NCBI RefSeq assembly: GCF_009709575.1
Contig: NZ_WIXO01000001.1
Coordinates: forward strand, 930,001-994,000
DNA length: 64,000 nucleotides
Source: Streptomyces taklimakanensis
Lineage (GTDB): Bacteria; Actinomycetota; Actinomycetes; Streptomycetales; Streptomycetaceae
Direction of reading: 5' to 3'
Shown here: one piece after another, positions 26,246 to 34,380 of the stretch
How the letters are laid out: each line of letters begins with the position of its first letter
Position numbering within the stretch: the stretch's first letter is position 1
Made by a program: the position numbers and the translations under genes
The notes under the pieces: model-generated
What the model was told of the DNA's origin: nothing
The model's input: only the letters and a program-made list of their open reading frames with translations
The model's database searches: none

Positions 26246-27238
26246 TCAGGGGTGGATGACGACGCGGCCGGTGGTGGTGCCGTCGGCGACGCGCTGGACG
26301 GCGTCCGCCGCGCCCTCCATCGGCACCCGCTCGCTCACCAGGGGCTTGATCGCGCCCTGTTCGGCGAGCTTGGTCAGCTCCTCGTGGCAGGCGCGGACGG
26401 CGGCCGGGTCGTGGGTGTTGTACAGGCCCCAGTGGAGGCCGAGGATGGCGTAGTTCTTCACCAGGGCGTGGTTGAGGCCGGGGCTGGGGATGGTGCCGCC
26501 GGCGAAGCCGACGACCACGATCCGGCCCTCGAAGGCGACGCACTTGGTGGAGGCGGTGTACGCGTCGCCGCCGACGGGGTCGTAGACCACGTCCGCGCCG
26601 TGCCCGTCGGTGGCCTCCTTGACCGCCTCGGCCAGGCCCTTGGCACCGTCGACCGCGCGCCGGTCGATCACCGCGTCGCAGCCCAGCTCCCGGGCCGTGG
26701 CGGCCTTCGCCGGGCCGCCGACGACGCCGATCACCTTCGCGCCCGCCGCCTTGCCGAGCTGGACGGCGGCGCTGCCCACTCCCCCCGCGGCGGCGTGGAC
26801 CAGCAGGGTCTCGCCGGCCTGGAGGCGGGCACGGCGGTGGAGGCCGAACCAGCCGGTCTGGTAGCCGATGTGGAGGGCGGCGGCCTCGGCGTCGTCCAGC
26901 GCCCCGGGGGCGGGGGCACAGCGGGCCTCGTCGACCGCCACCAGTTCGGCGAAGGCACCGTGGGGCAGGTCGGGCTGGGCGATGACGCGGGTGCCGGTGG
27001 CGGTGGCGGTGCCCTCACCGGCCGCCACCACCTCGCCGCACAGCTCCACGCCGGGGGTGAAGGGCAGCGGGGGCCGTACCTGGTAGTGGCCGCGGCACAG
27101 CAGCGCGTCGGGGAAGTTGACGTTCGCCGCCCTCACCCGCAGCAGGAGGCGGCCGGGGCCGGGCTCGGGGTCCGGGACCTCCTCCAGCCGCATCACCTCG
27201 CGCGGTTCGCCATTGCCGTGGACGCGCCATGCCTTCAC
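26246..27238 (-). CDS. NADPH:quinone oxidoreductase-type MDR enzyme
   Basis: A 330-residue zinc-free medium-chain dehydrogenase/reductase. GroES-like N-terminus, then the nucleotide motif VHAAAGGVGSAAVQLGKAAGAKVIGVVGG (about 145-172) and VVGFAGGTIPSPGLNHALVKN. No structural or catalytic zinc cysteines are present, which fits the QOR/CurA-like branch. It is last in a three-gene run with a TetR regulator and an SDR. Confidence 0.85.
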   Translation of the reverse strand: MKAWRVHGNGEPREVMRLEEVPDPEPGPGRLLLRVRAANVNFPDALLCRGHYQVRPPLPFTPGVELCGEVVAAGEGTATATGTRVIAQPDLPHGAFAELVAVDEARCAPAPGALDDAEAAALHIGYQTGWFGLHRRARLQAGETLLVHAAAGGVGSAAVQLGKAAGAKVIGVVGGPAKAATARELGCDAVIDRRAVDGAKGLAEAVKEATDGHGADVVYDPVGGDAYTASTKCVAFEGRIVVVGFAGGTIPSPGLNHALVKNYAILGLHWGLYNTHDPAAVRACHEELTKLAEQGAIKPLVSERVPMEGAADAVQRVADGTTTGRVVIHP

Positions 27239-27305
27239 CGGGACCTCCGCCCTGGTCGTTCCGTCGTGTTCGTCGGGTGGTTCGGGGCACCGGGCCCGCG
27301 GGGCC

Positions 27306-27911
27306 CTACGGCCGCAGGGCTCGCAGCAGCAGGTCCGCCAGGTGGTCGGCGACCTCCCGCGGGGTCATGCGACCGCCGGGCCGGTACCAGGTGCTGAGGT
27401 GGTGGACGGAGCCGAAGTGGTAGTCCACCACCAGGTCGGCCGGGGTGGCGGTGGAGAACACCCCCGCCTTCTGCCCCTCCTCGATCAGGGCGCGGAACCG
27501 CTCGTGGTAGCGGCGCCTCTCGGCCCTGACCTGCTTCTGCTTCTCCTCGCCGAGCTGGTGCATCGAACGGAAGAAGATCGACGCGTCGTCGAGGTTCTCG
27601 ATGGTGGTGACGACGACGTCGGCGGCCGCGTCGCGCAGTCGCCGCTCCACGGGGGCGTCGGCGTCCGCGAAGGCGTCCAGCCGCTCCTGCTGGAGCCGCA
27701 GCACCCGGCCGTAGATCTCGTGGAGCAGGTCGTCCTTGGAGCCGAAGTAGTGGTAGAGGGCGCCCTTGGTGACGCCCGCCGCCTCCACGATCTCCTGCAC
27801 CGAGGTGCGGTCGTAGCCGCGGTCGGCGAACAGCCGGGTGGCGGCGGCCAGCAGCCGCTGCGGGACCGGCTGCTCGGTGGTGTCCCGCCGCTGGGTCGCC
27901 GGGCTCGTCAT
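27306..27911 (-). CDS. TetR-family regulator (candidate for class 1 sites)
   Basis: A 201-residue regulator. HTH at about 30-60 (TSVQEIVEAAGVTKGALYHYFGSKDDLL), then a helical ligand domain rich in charged residues. AGGAGG lies before ATG 27911. It sits between the SDR and quinone-oxidoreductase genes on one strand, so it is probably co-transcribed from the promoter at 28.75 kb, which holds a class 1 ATACCGAC site. Autoregulation, and control of the other class 1 sites, is inferred from this placement. Confidence 0.85.
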   Translation of the reverse strand: MTSPATQRRDTTEQPVPQRLLAAATRLFADRGYDRTSVQEIVEAAGVTKGALYHYFGSKDDLLHEIYGRVLRLQQERLDAFADADAPVERRLRDAAADVVVTTIENLDDASIFFRSMHQLGEEKQKQVRAERRRYHERFRALIEEGQKAGVFSTATPADLVVDYHFGSVHHLSTWYRPGGRMTPREVADHLADLLLRALRP

Positions 27912-27946
27912 GGCGCTTCCTCCTGGTCCTCGTGGCCGTGCCGGAC

Positions 27947-28717
27947 CTACTGGTCCCGCTGGATTGTCTCCAGCTTCCGCTGCACATGATTCATGCCGGC
28001 GATCCACTTGTCGGTGTCGGAGGCCCGCGCCACGGCGTAGCGACCGACCTCGGGGTGCGGGAGGACCAGGAAGCGCCCCGCGTCGACCGCCTCCAGCACG
28101 GCCCGGGCGACGTCCTCCGGCTCGATGGCCGTCGGCTCCAACACCAGTTCGCCGGCGGTGGAGGCGGAGGCGAGCATGTCGGTGCGCACGCCCTGCGGGC
28201 AGACGGCGTGGACGTCGATGCCGCGGTGCCGGTAGGTGACCGACAGCCACTCGGCGAAGGCGAGGGCGGCGTGCTTGGAGACGCTGTAGGGCGCGGAGCC
28301 GACCATGGTCAGCATCCCGGCGGCCGAGACGGTGGCGACGAACCGGCCCCGACCGCGCTCCAGCCACTCGGGCAGCAGCTCACGGGCGGCGCGGACGTGG
28401 GCCATCACGTTGACGTCCCAGGCCGCCTCCCAGACGTCGTCGGCGGCCTCGGGGCCGCCGGAGGGGGCGATGCCGGCGTTGGCGCAGAAGACGTCGATCG
28501 TGCCGCCGAGCGCCCGGCGGGCGGCGGGGACGATCTGCGAGGCGTCGCCGGGAACGGCGACGCCTCCGACCTCCTCGGCGACCGTCCGCGCGCGGTCGGC
28601 GTCGAGGTCGTTGACGGCGACCCGGGCGCCGCGCGCGGCGAAGGCGCGGGCGAGGGCCGCTCCGATGCCGCCACCGGCTCCGGTCACCACGACCGTCGTG
28701 CCCCGCATGTCCGCCAT
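27947..28717 (-). CDS. Short-chain dehydrogenase/reductase
   Basis: A 256-residue NAD(P)-dependent SDR. Cofactor motif VVVTGAGGGIGAALARAFAARG, NAG motif FCANAGIAP, and catalytic Ser plus YxxxK in VSAAGMLTMVGSAPYSVSKHAALAF. It heads the SDR-TetR-QOR run. A hydroxyacyl-CoA or alcohol substrate is possible; nothing in the sequence decides it. GAGGAGC precedes ATG 28717. Confidence 0.88.
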   Translation of the reverse strand: MADMRGTTVVVTGAGGGIGAALARAFAARGARVAVNDLDADRARTVAEEVGGVAVPGDASQIVPAARRALGGTIDVFCANAGIAPSGGPEAADDVWEAAWDVNVMAHVRAARELLPEWLERGRGRFVATVSAAGMLTMVGSAPYSVSKHAALAFAEWLSVTYRHRGIDVHAVCPQGVRTDMLASASTAGELVLEPTAIEPEDVARAVLEAVDAGRFLVLPHPEVGRYAVARASDTDKWIAGMNHVQRKLETIQRDQ

Positions 28718-28785
28718 GCCCGCTCCTCGACTCGTCCCGCGCCGCGTCGGCGGCCTTCCGGCGACCCGCCCGCCGAATCCGAACA

Positions 28786-28803
28786 GACTAACCAGTCGGT
28801 ATG
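28786..28803. promoter_or_regulatory. TetR-type operator candidate, class 1
   Basis: Minus-strand CATACCGACTGGTTAGTC, 69 bp upstream of the SDR gene. The first 12 bases are identical to the site at 13316; the second half-site is weaker. Its terminal CAT creates a misleading ATG at 28801 on the plus strand. Confidence 0.55.
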
Positions 28804-28896
28804 TGGCTTGGGAAGATTCCGGGGCACACGGATCCCACAGAGGGTCCGGTACGTCCCAACGATGACGATCGGCGACTCCGTCGGAGGTGGTACGCG

Positions 28897-29412
28897 TTGG
28901 CCGGTTTCAATGCCCTGGCCGAACAGGTCCGTGATCCTGACAGAGATCCCTCCCAGCGCCGACAGGCGTTGCGCAAGTGCCTGGAGCGCTTCGCGCCGTA
29001 CGGGCACCGTGCCACCTGGCACCACCTGTGCGCCCGGGCGGGCATCTCCCCCGACGACCGTTCCCCCGACCCGGAGCGACTGGTCTCCGCGCTGGAGGAG
29101 TTGGAGGAGGCCCGGGAGGTCTGGCTGGCGTACGAGCGTGACTTCGCGCGGCGGCGCAGACAGCAGAAGTACGACGGCATCCGGCAGCCGCCGGGCCACG
29201 ACGACTGGCACCGTCGCTGCTGGGGCGGTCGCATGCTGCTGCCCGTCGAGGACCCCGAGGCCGCACCGCCCGCCCCGCTGGCGGAGGTGCTGCGCCGCCT
29301 GGTCCGAGAGGCGGAGGCACGCGAGGCGCGGTGCGCGGCGCAGGCGATGCACGGCATCCGGCAGGCGACGGCCGAGCGCCGTCCGGTCGGGAAGGTGCCC
29401 GTGACCCACTGA
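28897..29412 (+). CDS. Hypothetical protein, TTG start
   Basis: A 171-residue basic, helical protein (LAGFNALAEQVRDPDRDPSQRRQALRKC, ALEELEEAREVWLAYERDFARRRRQQ, CWGGRMLLPVEDPEAAP). TTG 28897 is chosen: GGAGG sits 9 bases upstream, whereas the upstream ATG at 28801 lies inside a class 1 operator and the 32 codons between have non-Streptomyces third-base usage. No family is recognised. Confidence 0.6.
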   Translation: MAGFNALAEQVRDPDRDPSQRRQALRKCLERFAPYGHRATWHHLCARAGISPDDRSPDPERLVSALEELEEAREVWLAYERDFARRRRQQKYDGIRQPPGHDDWHRRCWGGRMLLPVEDPEAAPPAPLAEVLRRLVREAEAREARCAAQAMHGIRQATAERRPVGKVPVTH

Positions 29413-29488
29413 ACGGTCCGCGGGCCCGCGGGGGCCGGTGGAGCCGGTGGGGCACGACGGGAGGCTCCGAAGGGGCAGGACACCGAGA

Positions 29489-29520
29489 GCACAGGGACAC
29501 GAGGACACAGGGACACGAGG
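29489..29520 (+). repeat. 16-bp direct repeat, two units
   Basis: ACACGAGGACACAGGG-type units repeat with a period of 16 in the gap after the hypothetical gene. The rest of the gap 29413-29630 shows no gene. Confidence 0.5.
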
Positions 29521-29629
29521 ACACACGGAACGAACACGTCCGCGCGCACGGGGACGACGTGCGCGCGGACGACGAGAGGACGCGCGGGGGCGGGCGCCGC
29601 CACGGTGGCCCCCGCTCCCACGCGCCGAC

Positions 29630-29652
29630 GGCGGCCCACCCGGTGGGCCGCC
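29630..29652 (+). terminator. Terminator before the MaoC gene
   Basis: GGCGGCCCAC-CCG-GTGGGCCGCC, a perfect 10-bp stem ending the 28897 transcript. Confidence 0.7.
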
Positions 29653-29653
29653 G

Positions 29654-29700
29654 TTGACATGTTCGGAGCTCCCCAGCATCCTGAGCAAGCGCTTAGTCGT
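29654..29700 (+). promoter_or_regulatory. Promoter and class 2 operator of the MaoC gene
   Basis: A TTGACA -35 (29654-29659) is followed at standard distance by a weak -10 (CATCCT), then TGAGCAAGCGCTTAGTCGT (29682-29700). That 19-mer is identical to the one before the acyl-CoA dehydrogenase at 48132-48150 (other strand) and similar to TGAGCAGCCGCTTAG at 31121. The core AAGCGCTT is palindromic. Confidence 0.65.
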
Positions 29701-29741
29701 AGATCGGACCAAGAACACCACGGTTGGGGAGGCGAACGTCC

Positions 29742-30206
29742 ATGGCGGAGCCCAGGGTTTTCACGTCGGTCGAGGAACTGCGGGCGGCGGTCGGCGAGGA
29801 ATTGGGCACCAGTGACTGGCTGGAGGTGGACCAGAAGCGGATCGACCTGTTCGCGGACGCCACCGGCGACCACCAGTGGATCCACGTCGACCCCGAGAAG
29901 GCCGCCGCCGGCCCGTTCGGCACCACCATCGCGCACGGCTACCTGACGCTCTCGCTGCTGCCGGTGCTCGTGCCGCAGTTGATCCGGGTCGAGGGCGTGC
30001 GCATGGGCATCAACTACGGCGTCAACAAGGTCCGTTTCCCCGCCCCCCTGCCGGTCGGCTCGCGGGTGCGCGCCGGCGCGCGGATCACCGAGGTGACCGA
30101 GGTGTCGGAGGAGTGCGCCCAGCTCACGACGGTGGTGACGGTCGAACGCGAGGGTGGACAGAAGCCGGTGTGCGTGGCGGAGAGCGTCGTCCGCTACTAC
30201 CTGTGA
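29742..30206 (+). CDS. MaoC-type enoyl-CoA hydratase
   Basis: A 154-residue hot-dog-fold (R)-specific hydratase. The catalytic Asp and His lie in DATGDHQWIHVDPEKA (about 43-58), followed by the GPFGTTIAHGYLTLSL overhang segment and a beta-rich C-terminus. It hydrates trans-2-enoyl-CoA. The ATG at 29742 has GGGAGG upstream. A class 2 operator candidate lies 42 bp before it, which links it to the adjacent TetR gene. Confidence 0.88.
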   Translation: MAEPRVFTSVEELRAAVGEELGTSDWLEVDQKRIDLFADATGDHQWIHVDPEKAAAGPFGTTIAHGYLTLSLLPVLVPQLIRVEGVRMGINYGVNKVRFPAPLPVGSRVRAGARITEVTEVSEECAQLTTVVTVEREGGQKPVCVAESVVRYYL

Positions 30207-30231
30207 CGGTCCCCGGCCCCGGTCGTGGGAC

Positions 30232-31059
30232 CTACCGCTCCGGCCGGTCGTCCCCCCGCTCGGGGGTGCCGGCCGGGGCGGTGGGCCCCGTGGCCGGGGC
30301 CTCGGTGCGGGCACCGACCATCCTCAGCACCAGGTCGGCGTAGAGCGCGCCGATCTGCTCGGGGGTGCGCGAGCCTCCCGAGCGGAACCAGCGGGCGACG
30401 TCGATGCAGAGCGAGAGCACCGCCAGGGCGGTGCCCCGGATGTCGGCGACGGTGAACTCCCCGGCGGCCACCCCGTCCGCCAGGATGCCGCGCAGGATCT
30501 CCTCACTGCGCCTGCGGAGGGCGACGATCTCGGTGTAGTGCTCCTCGGCCAGCGCGTTCAGCTCGTACTGCACCACCCGGGCCGTGGTGTGGCGCTCGGC
30601 GTGCCAGCGCACGAAGGCGTGCACGGCGGCGGCCAGCCGTCCGGCGGACCCGGTGGCGCTGTCGGCGGCCTCGGTGAGGATGCGCACCGACCGCTCGTGG
30701 CCGACCCGGCTGATCTGGTAGAGGAGTTCCTCCTTGGTCCGGTAGTGGATGTAGAGCGCGGCGGGGCTCATCCCGGCGCGCGAGGCGATGTCGCGGGTGG
30801 TGGTGGCGTGGAAGCCCCGTTCGGCGAACGCCTCGACCGCCGCCAGCAGCAGCCGTCGGGCCGCGTCGGGCTCGACCCCGCCCCAGGAGTCGTCCGCGTC
30901 GGCCGCACCGTCCGCGCCGTTCGCGTCGGCGGCGCCGGTCGCCCCGACCGCGCCCTCCGCGCCCTCCGTGTCCTTCGTGCTCCCGGCACCGGCCGCGCCG
31001 TTCGCCGCCGCGCCGTCCCCGGGCCCGCCCGCGGCCCCGGGCTCCGTCTCCGCCGTCAT
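30232..31059 (-). CDS. TetR-family regulator with 60-residue Ala/Gly extension (candidate for class 2 sites)
   Basis: A 275-residue regulator. Residues 1-62 are a low-complexity Ala/Gly/Asp tract, unusual for TetR proteins. The HTH follows at about 83-115 (ATTTRDIASRAGMSPAALYIHYRTKEELLYQI), then a ligand-binding helical domain. ATG 31059 has GAGGTG upstream. A class 2 palindrome (31121-31135) lies 62 bp upstream, which suggests autoregulation; MaoC, convergent with it, has the same palindrome. Confidence 0.82.
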   Translation of the reverse strand: MTAETEPGAAGGPGDGAAANGAAGAGSTKDTEGAEGAVGATGAADANGADGAADADDSWGGVEPDAARRLLLAAVEAFAERGFHATTTRDIASRAGMSPAALYIHYRTKEELLYQISRVGHERSVRILTEAADSATGSAGRLAAAVHAFVRWHAERHTTARVVQYELNALAEEHYTEIVALRRRSEEILRGILADGVAAGEFTVADIRGTALAVLSLCIDVARWFRSGGSRTPEQIGALYADLVLRMVGARTEAPATGPTAPAGTPERGDDRPER

Positions 31060-31120
31060 GCGCACCTCGCCCCGTATGGATCGACCGGGCGAACACGATA
31101 CATCGACGGTCCGGCGTCGC

Positions 31121-31135
31121 TGAGCAGCCGCTTAG
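31121..31135. promoter_or_regulatory. Class 2 operator candidate upstream of the TetR gene
   Basis: TGAGCAGCCGCTTAG, differing at two bases from the 15-base core at 29682 and 48136-48150. Confidence 0.5.
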
Positions 31136-31172
31136 GGAACGTCTCCGGGGACGACGGGGAGGCGGTCGGGCC

Positions 31173-32330
31173 TCAGAAGGCGGACACCCCGGTCAGCGAG
31201 CGACCGACGAGCAGCTTGTGGATCTGACTGGTGCCCTCGTACAGCGTCATCACCCGCGCGTCGCGCAGCAGCTTGCCGACCGGGTACTCGTCGATGTAGC
31301 CGTAGCCGCCGAAGACCTGGAGTGCGTTGTTGGCGGCCCGTACGGCGGCCTCGGAGGCGTAGAGCTTGGCGACGGAGGACTCGGTGGCGAAGGGCAGGCC
31401 CCGGTCGATGTGGTCGGCCACCCGCCAGGTCAGCAGCCGGGCGGCGTCGACGTCCACGGCGATGTCGCTGATCAGCTCCTGGACGAGCTGGTGGTGGGCG
31501 ATGGTCTTGCCGAACTGCTCGCGCTCGCCCGCGTAGGCCACCGCCGCGTCCAGCGCCGCCTGTGCGATGCCGACGCAGCCGGCCGCCACCGACATGCGGC
31601 CCTTGGCAAGGGCGGACATGGCGACGGAGAATCCCTTGCCCTCGGGGGCGATCCGGCAGCCGTCCGGGACGCGGACGCCGTCGAGCACCAGTTCGGCGGT
31701 GGCCTGCCCCCGCAGGCCGAGCTTGCCGTGGATCTCCCGGCGGGTCAGGCCGGGGGTGTCGGTGGGGACGAGGAAGGCGGTGACGCCCTGGTGGCCGGGC
31801 TCGGGACCCGTGCGGGCGAAGAGGAGCACCACGTCGGCCCAGGTGCCGTTGGTGATGAACATCTTGGTGCCGTCGATCACCCAGTCGTCGCCGTCGCGGC
31901 GAGCGCGGGTGGCGAGGTGGGCGGCGTCGGAGCCGGTGCCCGGCTCGGTGAGGCCGAAGCAGCCGATCGCCTCGCCGGAGCAGAGCCGGGGCAGCCAGTG
32001 GTTCTTCTGCTCCTCGCTCCCCCAGGCCGCGATCGACTTGGCGACCAGGCCGAGGGAGACGGAGAGGATGCCGCGCACGGCGGAGTCGCCGCGCCCCAGC
32101 TCCTCGGTGACCAGGCAGTACGCCAGGTGGTCGCCGCCACAGCCGCCGTACTCCTCCGGGATCGTCAACCCCAGGAACCCCAGATCGCCCAGGGACCGCA
32201 CCACCGACCGGTCGACGCTCTCGACGCGGTCCCACTCGGCCGCGTGCGGGACGATCTCGCGGTCGACGAACTCCTTGGCCAGCCGCCGTACGGCGACCTG
32301 CTCCTCCGACAGCTCCAGATCCATGCCCAT
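31173..32330 (-). CDS. Acyl-CoA dehydrogenase (short/medium-chain type)
   Basis: A 385-residue flavoenzyme. FGLTEPGTGSDAAHLATRA (FAD motif), GTKMFITNGTWADVVLLFART, and the catalytic Glu in LYEGTSQIHKLLVGRSL near the C-terminus, the canonical MCAD/SCAD arrangement. The start is ATG 32330 (a second ATG is two codons on). No Shine-Dalgarno sequence is visible and the class 3 palindrome ends 3 bp upstream, so the mRNA may be leaderless. Divergent from its probable regulator at 32392. Confidence 0.9.
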   Translation of the reverse strand: MGMDLELSEEQVAVRRLAKEFVDREIVPHAAEWDRVESVDRSVVRSLGDLGFLGLTIPEEYGGCGGDHLAYCLVTEELGRGDSAVRGILSVSLGLVAKSIAAWGSEEQKNHWLPRLCSGEAIGCFGLTEPGTGSDAAHLATRARRDGDDWVIDGTKMFITNGTWADVVLLFARTGPEPGHQGVTAFLVPTDTPGLTRREIHGKLGLRGQATAELVLDGVRVPDGCRIAPEGKGFSVAMSALAKGRMSVAAGCVGIAQAALDAAVAYAGEREQFGKTIAHHQLVQELISDIAVDVDAARLLTWRVADHIDRGLPFATESSVAKLYASEAAVRAANNALQVFGGYGYIDEYPVGKLLRDARVMTLYEGTSQIHKLLVGRSLTGVSAF

Positions 32331-32332
32331 TA

Positions 32333-32349
32333 AACTAGCACCGCTAGTT
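32333..32349. promoter_or_regulatory. Class 3 operator: AACTAGC-N3-GCTAGTT
   Basis: A perfect 7-3-7 palindrome in the divergent space between the acyl-CoA dehydrogenase and TetR genes. The same palindrome, extended to 8-3-8, lies at 35797-35815 before the aldehyde dehydrogenase gene. Confidence 0.75.
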
Positions 32350-32391
32350 ACCGAGTCGTAGACCCCGTACGAGACATCGAGGATGTGATCC

Positions 32392-33051
32392 GTGGCACGC
32401 CCGCGCACCCCCCTGCTCAGCCGCGAGCGGATCGTGGCGGCGGCCCTCGCCCTGGTGGACGCCGAGGGCCTGCCGGCGGTCTCCACCCGCCGGCTCGCCG
32501 CCGAACTGGGCGTCAGCGGCCCGTCCCTGTACAACCACTTCCGCACCAAGGACGAGATCCTGGACGCGGTCGCCGACGCCGTGTGCGCCGACGTCGACCT
32601 GTCGATGTTCGACGACGGCACCGACTGGCGCGCGGCGCTGGTGGCGTGGGCCCGCTCCTACCGGGCGGCGCTCGCCGCCCACCCGAACATCGTTCCGCAC
32701 CTGGCCCAGGGCCCCGGCCGCCGTCCGAGCCAACTGCGGATGGCCGACGCCGTCTACGGCGCGATGCTCGACGCCGGTTGGTCCCGTGCCCAGGCCACCC
32801 GCATCGGCGCGATGATGCGGTACTTCGTGGCCGGTTCGGCGCTGGGCTCCTTCGCCCGCGGCTTCGTCGACGACGCCGCGCTCTACGAACGGGACTACCC
32901 CCACCTGGACCAGGCCCACCTGCTGGCCGAACACCAACAGCGGGTCGACGAGGGAGCGTTCGAGACGGGCCTGCGCGCCCTCGTCGACGGGCTCGCGCTG
33001 CGGTTCCCCGCGGGGGACGCCGGGACGGCCCGGGACGCCCCGGACGCCTGA
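32392..33051 (+). CDS. TetR-family regulator (candidate for class 3 sites)
   Basis: A 219-residue regulator. HTH at about 25-55 (AVSTRRLAAELGVSGPSLYNHFRTKDEIL) and a TetR_C-type ligand domain (AHPNIVPHLAQGPGRRP, AMMRYFVAGSALGSFARGF). GTG start 32392. It lies 43 bp from a perfect class 3 palindrome shared with the divergent acyl-CoA dehydrogenase; the same palindrome precedes the aldehyde dehydrogenase, so one regulon of dehydrogenases is likely. Confidence 0.88.
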   Translation: MARPRTPLLSRERIVAAALALVDAEGLPAVSTRRLAAELGVSGPSLYNHFRTKDEILDAVADAVCADVDLSMFDDGTDWRAALVAWARSYRAALAAHPNIVPHLAQGPGRRPSQLRMADAVYGAMLDAGWSRAQATRIGAMMRYFVAGSALGSFARGFVDDAALYERDYPHLDQAHLLAEHQQRVDEGAFETGLRALVDGLALRFPAGDAGTARDAPDA

Positions 33052-33126
33052 GCCGCCGGGCGCCGACCGGCACCCCCCGAGGGGGCGCAAGCCCCATCGC
33101 ACCTCCTCACGCCCCCTCGCGCTTCC

Positions 33127-34218
33127 TCACTCCTCGTCGAACATCACCAGCGCCCGGCCGCCGCGCCCGGCGAGCATGGCCTCGAAGGCCGCCGGCACCT
33201 CGTCCAGGCCGATCCGGTCGGTGACCAGCGTGCCCAGGTCCAGCGCGCCGGAGCGGACGTGCTCGGCGAGCACCGGCAGATCGCGGACGGGGTCGCAGTC
33301 GCCGTAGACGCAGCCGGACAGGGTCCGGGCGAAGTGGAAGATCTCCAGCGGTGAGAAGGAGACCCGCGTGTCCTTGCCGCCGATGCCGACGACCGAAGTG
33401 CGGCCGCCACGCCGGGTGGAGGACCAGGCCGCCCGGATGGTCTCCGCGCGCCCCACGCACTCGATGGCGGCGTCGGCGCCCAGGCCACCGGTGATCCCGC
33501 GGACCTCCTTGGCGGTGGTGTCGGAGGCGATCAGGAAGTCGGTGGCCCCGGCGCGACGCGCCAACTCCTCCTTCTGCGGGGAGACGTCCACGGCGACGAT
33601 CCGGTCCGCGCCCGCGATCCGCGCCGACTGGATCACCGCCAGGCCGACCCCGCCGACGCCGAAGACGGCCAGCGACTCGCCCTCGCGCAGGCGGACGCTG
33701 TGGTTGACCGCCCCGTAGCCGGTCAGGACCGCGCAGCCCAGCAGGGCCGCGTCGGCCGGCGGCACGCCGGCGGGCAGCGGCAGCACGCCGCGCTCGGCGA
33801 CGACCGTCTCCTGGGCGAACGCGGCCGTGCCCAGCCCCGGGTACAGGTCGCGGCCGTCGGCGGCGCGGGCGTAGGGGACGCCGCCGGCCGCGTTGGCCTC
33901 GGTGCACAGCCAGGGCTCGCCCAGCCTCGCGCAGAAGTGGCAGCTCCCGCAGGAGGGCGCCCAGTTGAGGACGACCCGCTGCCCCGGCGAGACGGAGGTC
34001 ACGCCCTCTCCCACGGCGGTCACGGTGCCCGAGCCCTCGTGGCCGAGGACGGCGGGTACGGGCTGGCGCAGGGTGCCGTTGGACAGCGACAGATCGGAGT
34101 GGCAGACCCCGGCGGCGGTGAGGCGGATCCTCACCCGGCCGGGGCCGGGCTCCGGCAGGTCGATCTCCCCGATCTCCAGTGGGGCATGGACGGCGGGCAG
34201 GACTACGGCGCGGACCAC
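33127..34218 (-). CDS. Zinc-dependent alcohol dehydrogenase (MDR)
   Basis: A 363-residue enzyme. Catalytic zinc ligands lie in GVCHSDLSLSNG and GHEGSGTV, the structural zinc site in CGSCHFCARLGEPWLC (about 90-105), and the NAD motif in AVFGVGGVGLAVIQSARIAGA. It resembles NDMA-dependent or class III-like alcohol dehydrogenases. It follows the aldehyde dehydrogenase gene on the same strand, so alcohol-to-acid oxidation is a likely joint task. A decanucleotide repeat tract separates the two. Confidence 0.9.
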   Translation of the reverse strand: MVRAVVLPAVHAPLEIGEIDLPEPGPGRVRIRLTAAGVCHSDLSLSNGTLRQPVPAVLGHEGSGTVTAVGEGVTSVSPGQRVVLNWAPSCGSCHFCARLGEPWLCTEANAAGGVPYARAADGRDLYPGLGTAAFAQETVVAERGVLPLPAGVPPADAALLGCAVLTGYGAVNHSVRLREGESLAVFGVGGVGLAVIQSARIAGADRIVAVDVSPQKEELARRAGATDFLIASDTTAKEVRGITGGLGADAAIECVGRAETIRAAWSSTRRGGRTSVVGIGGKDTRVSFSPLEIFHFARTLSGCVYGDCDPVRDLPVLAEHVRSGALDLGTLVTDRIGLDEVPAAFEAMLAGRGGRALVMFDEE

Positions 34219-34270
34219 GTGGCGTTTCCTCTCGTGTCCTCGGCGGACGTGCGGCTTCTCGCGGGGCCTG

Positions 34271-34380
34271 ATCGGAACTGCTCCGAACTGCTCCGAACTG
34301 CTCTGAACTGTTCTGGACTGTTCTGGACTGCTCTGGACCGTTCTGGACTGCCGGGAACTGCTCTGGACCGCTCAGAGCTG
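34271..34380. repeat. Eleven 10-bp tandem repeats
   Basis: Consecutive decamers all end in A-C-T-G or a one-base variant (CTCCGAACTG, CTCTGAACTG, TTCTGGACTG, CTCTGGACCG). The tract starts just inside the gap between the alcohol and aldehyde dehydrogenase genes and runs over the aldehyde dehydrogenase stop codon. Period 10 places each unit on one face of the helix. Confidence 0.85.

Noticed and set aside
34271..34380. CRISPR-like array
   Set aside because: The repeats are 10 bp, directly contiguous and without spacers; no cas genes in the window.
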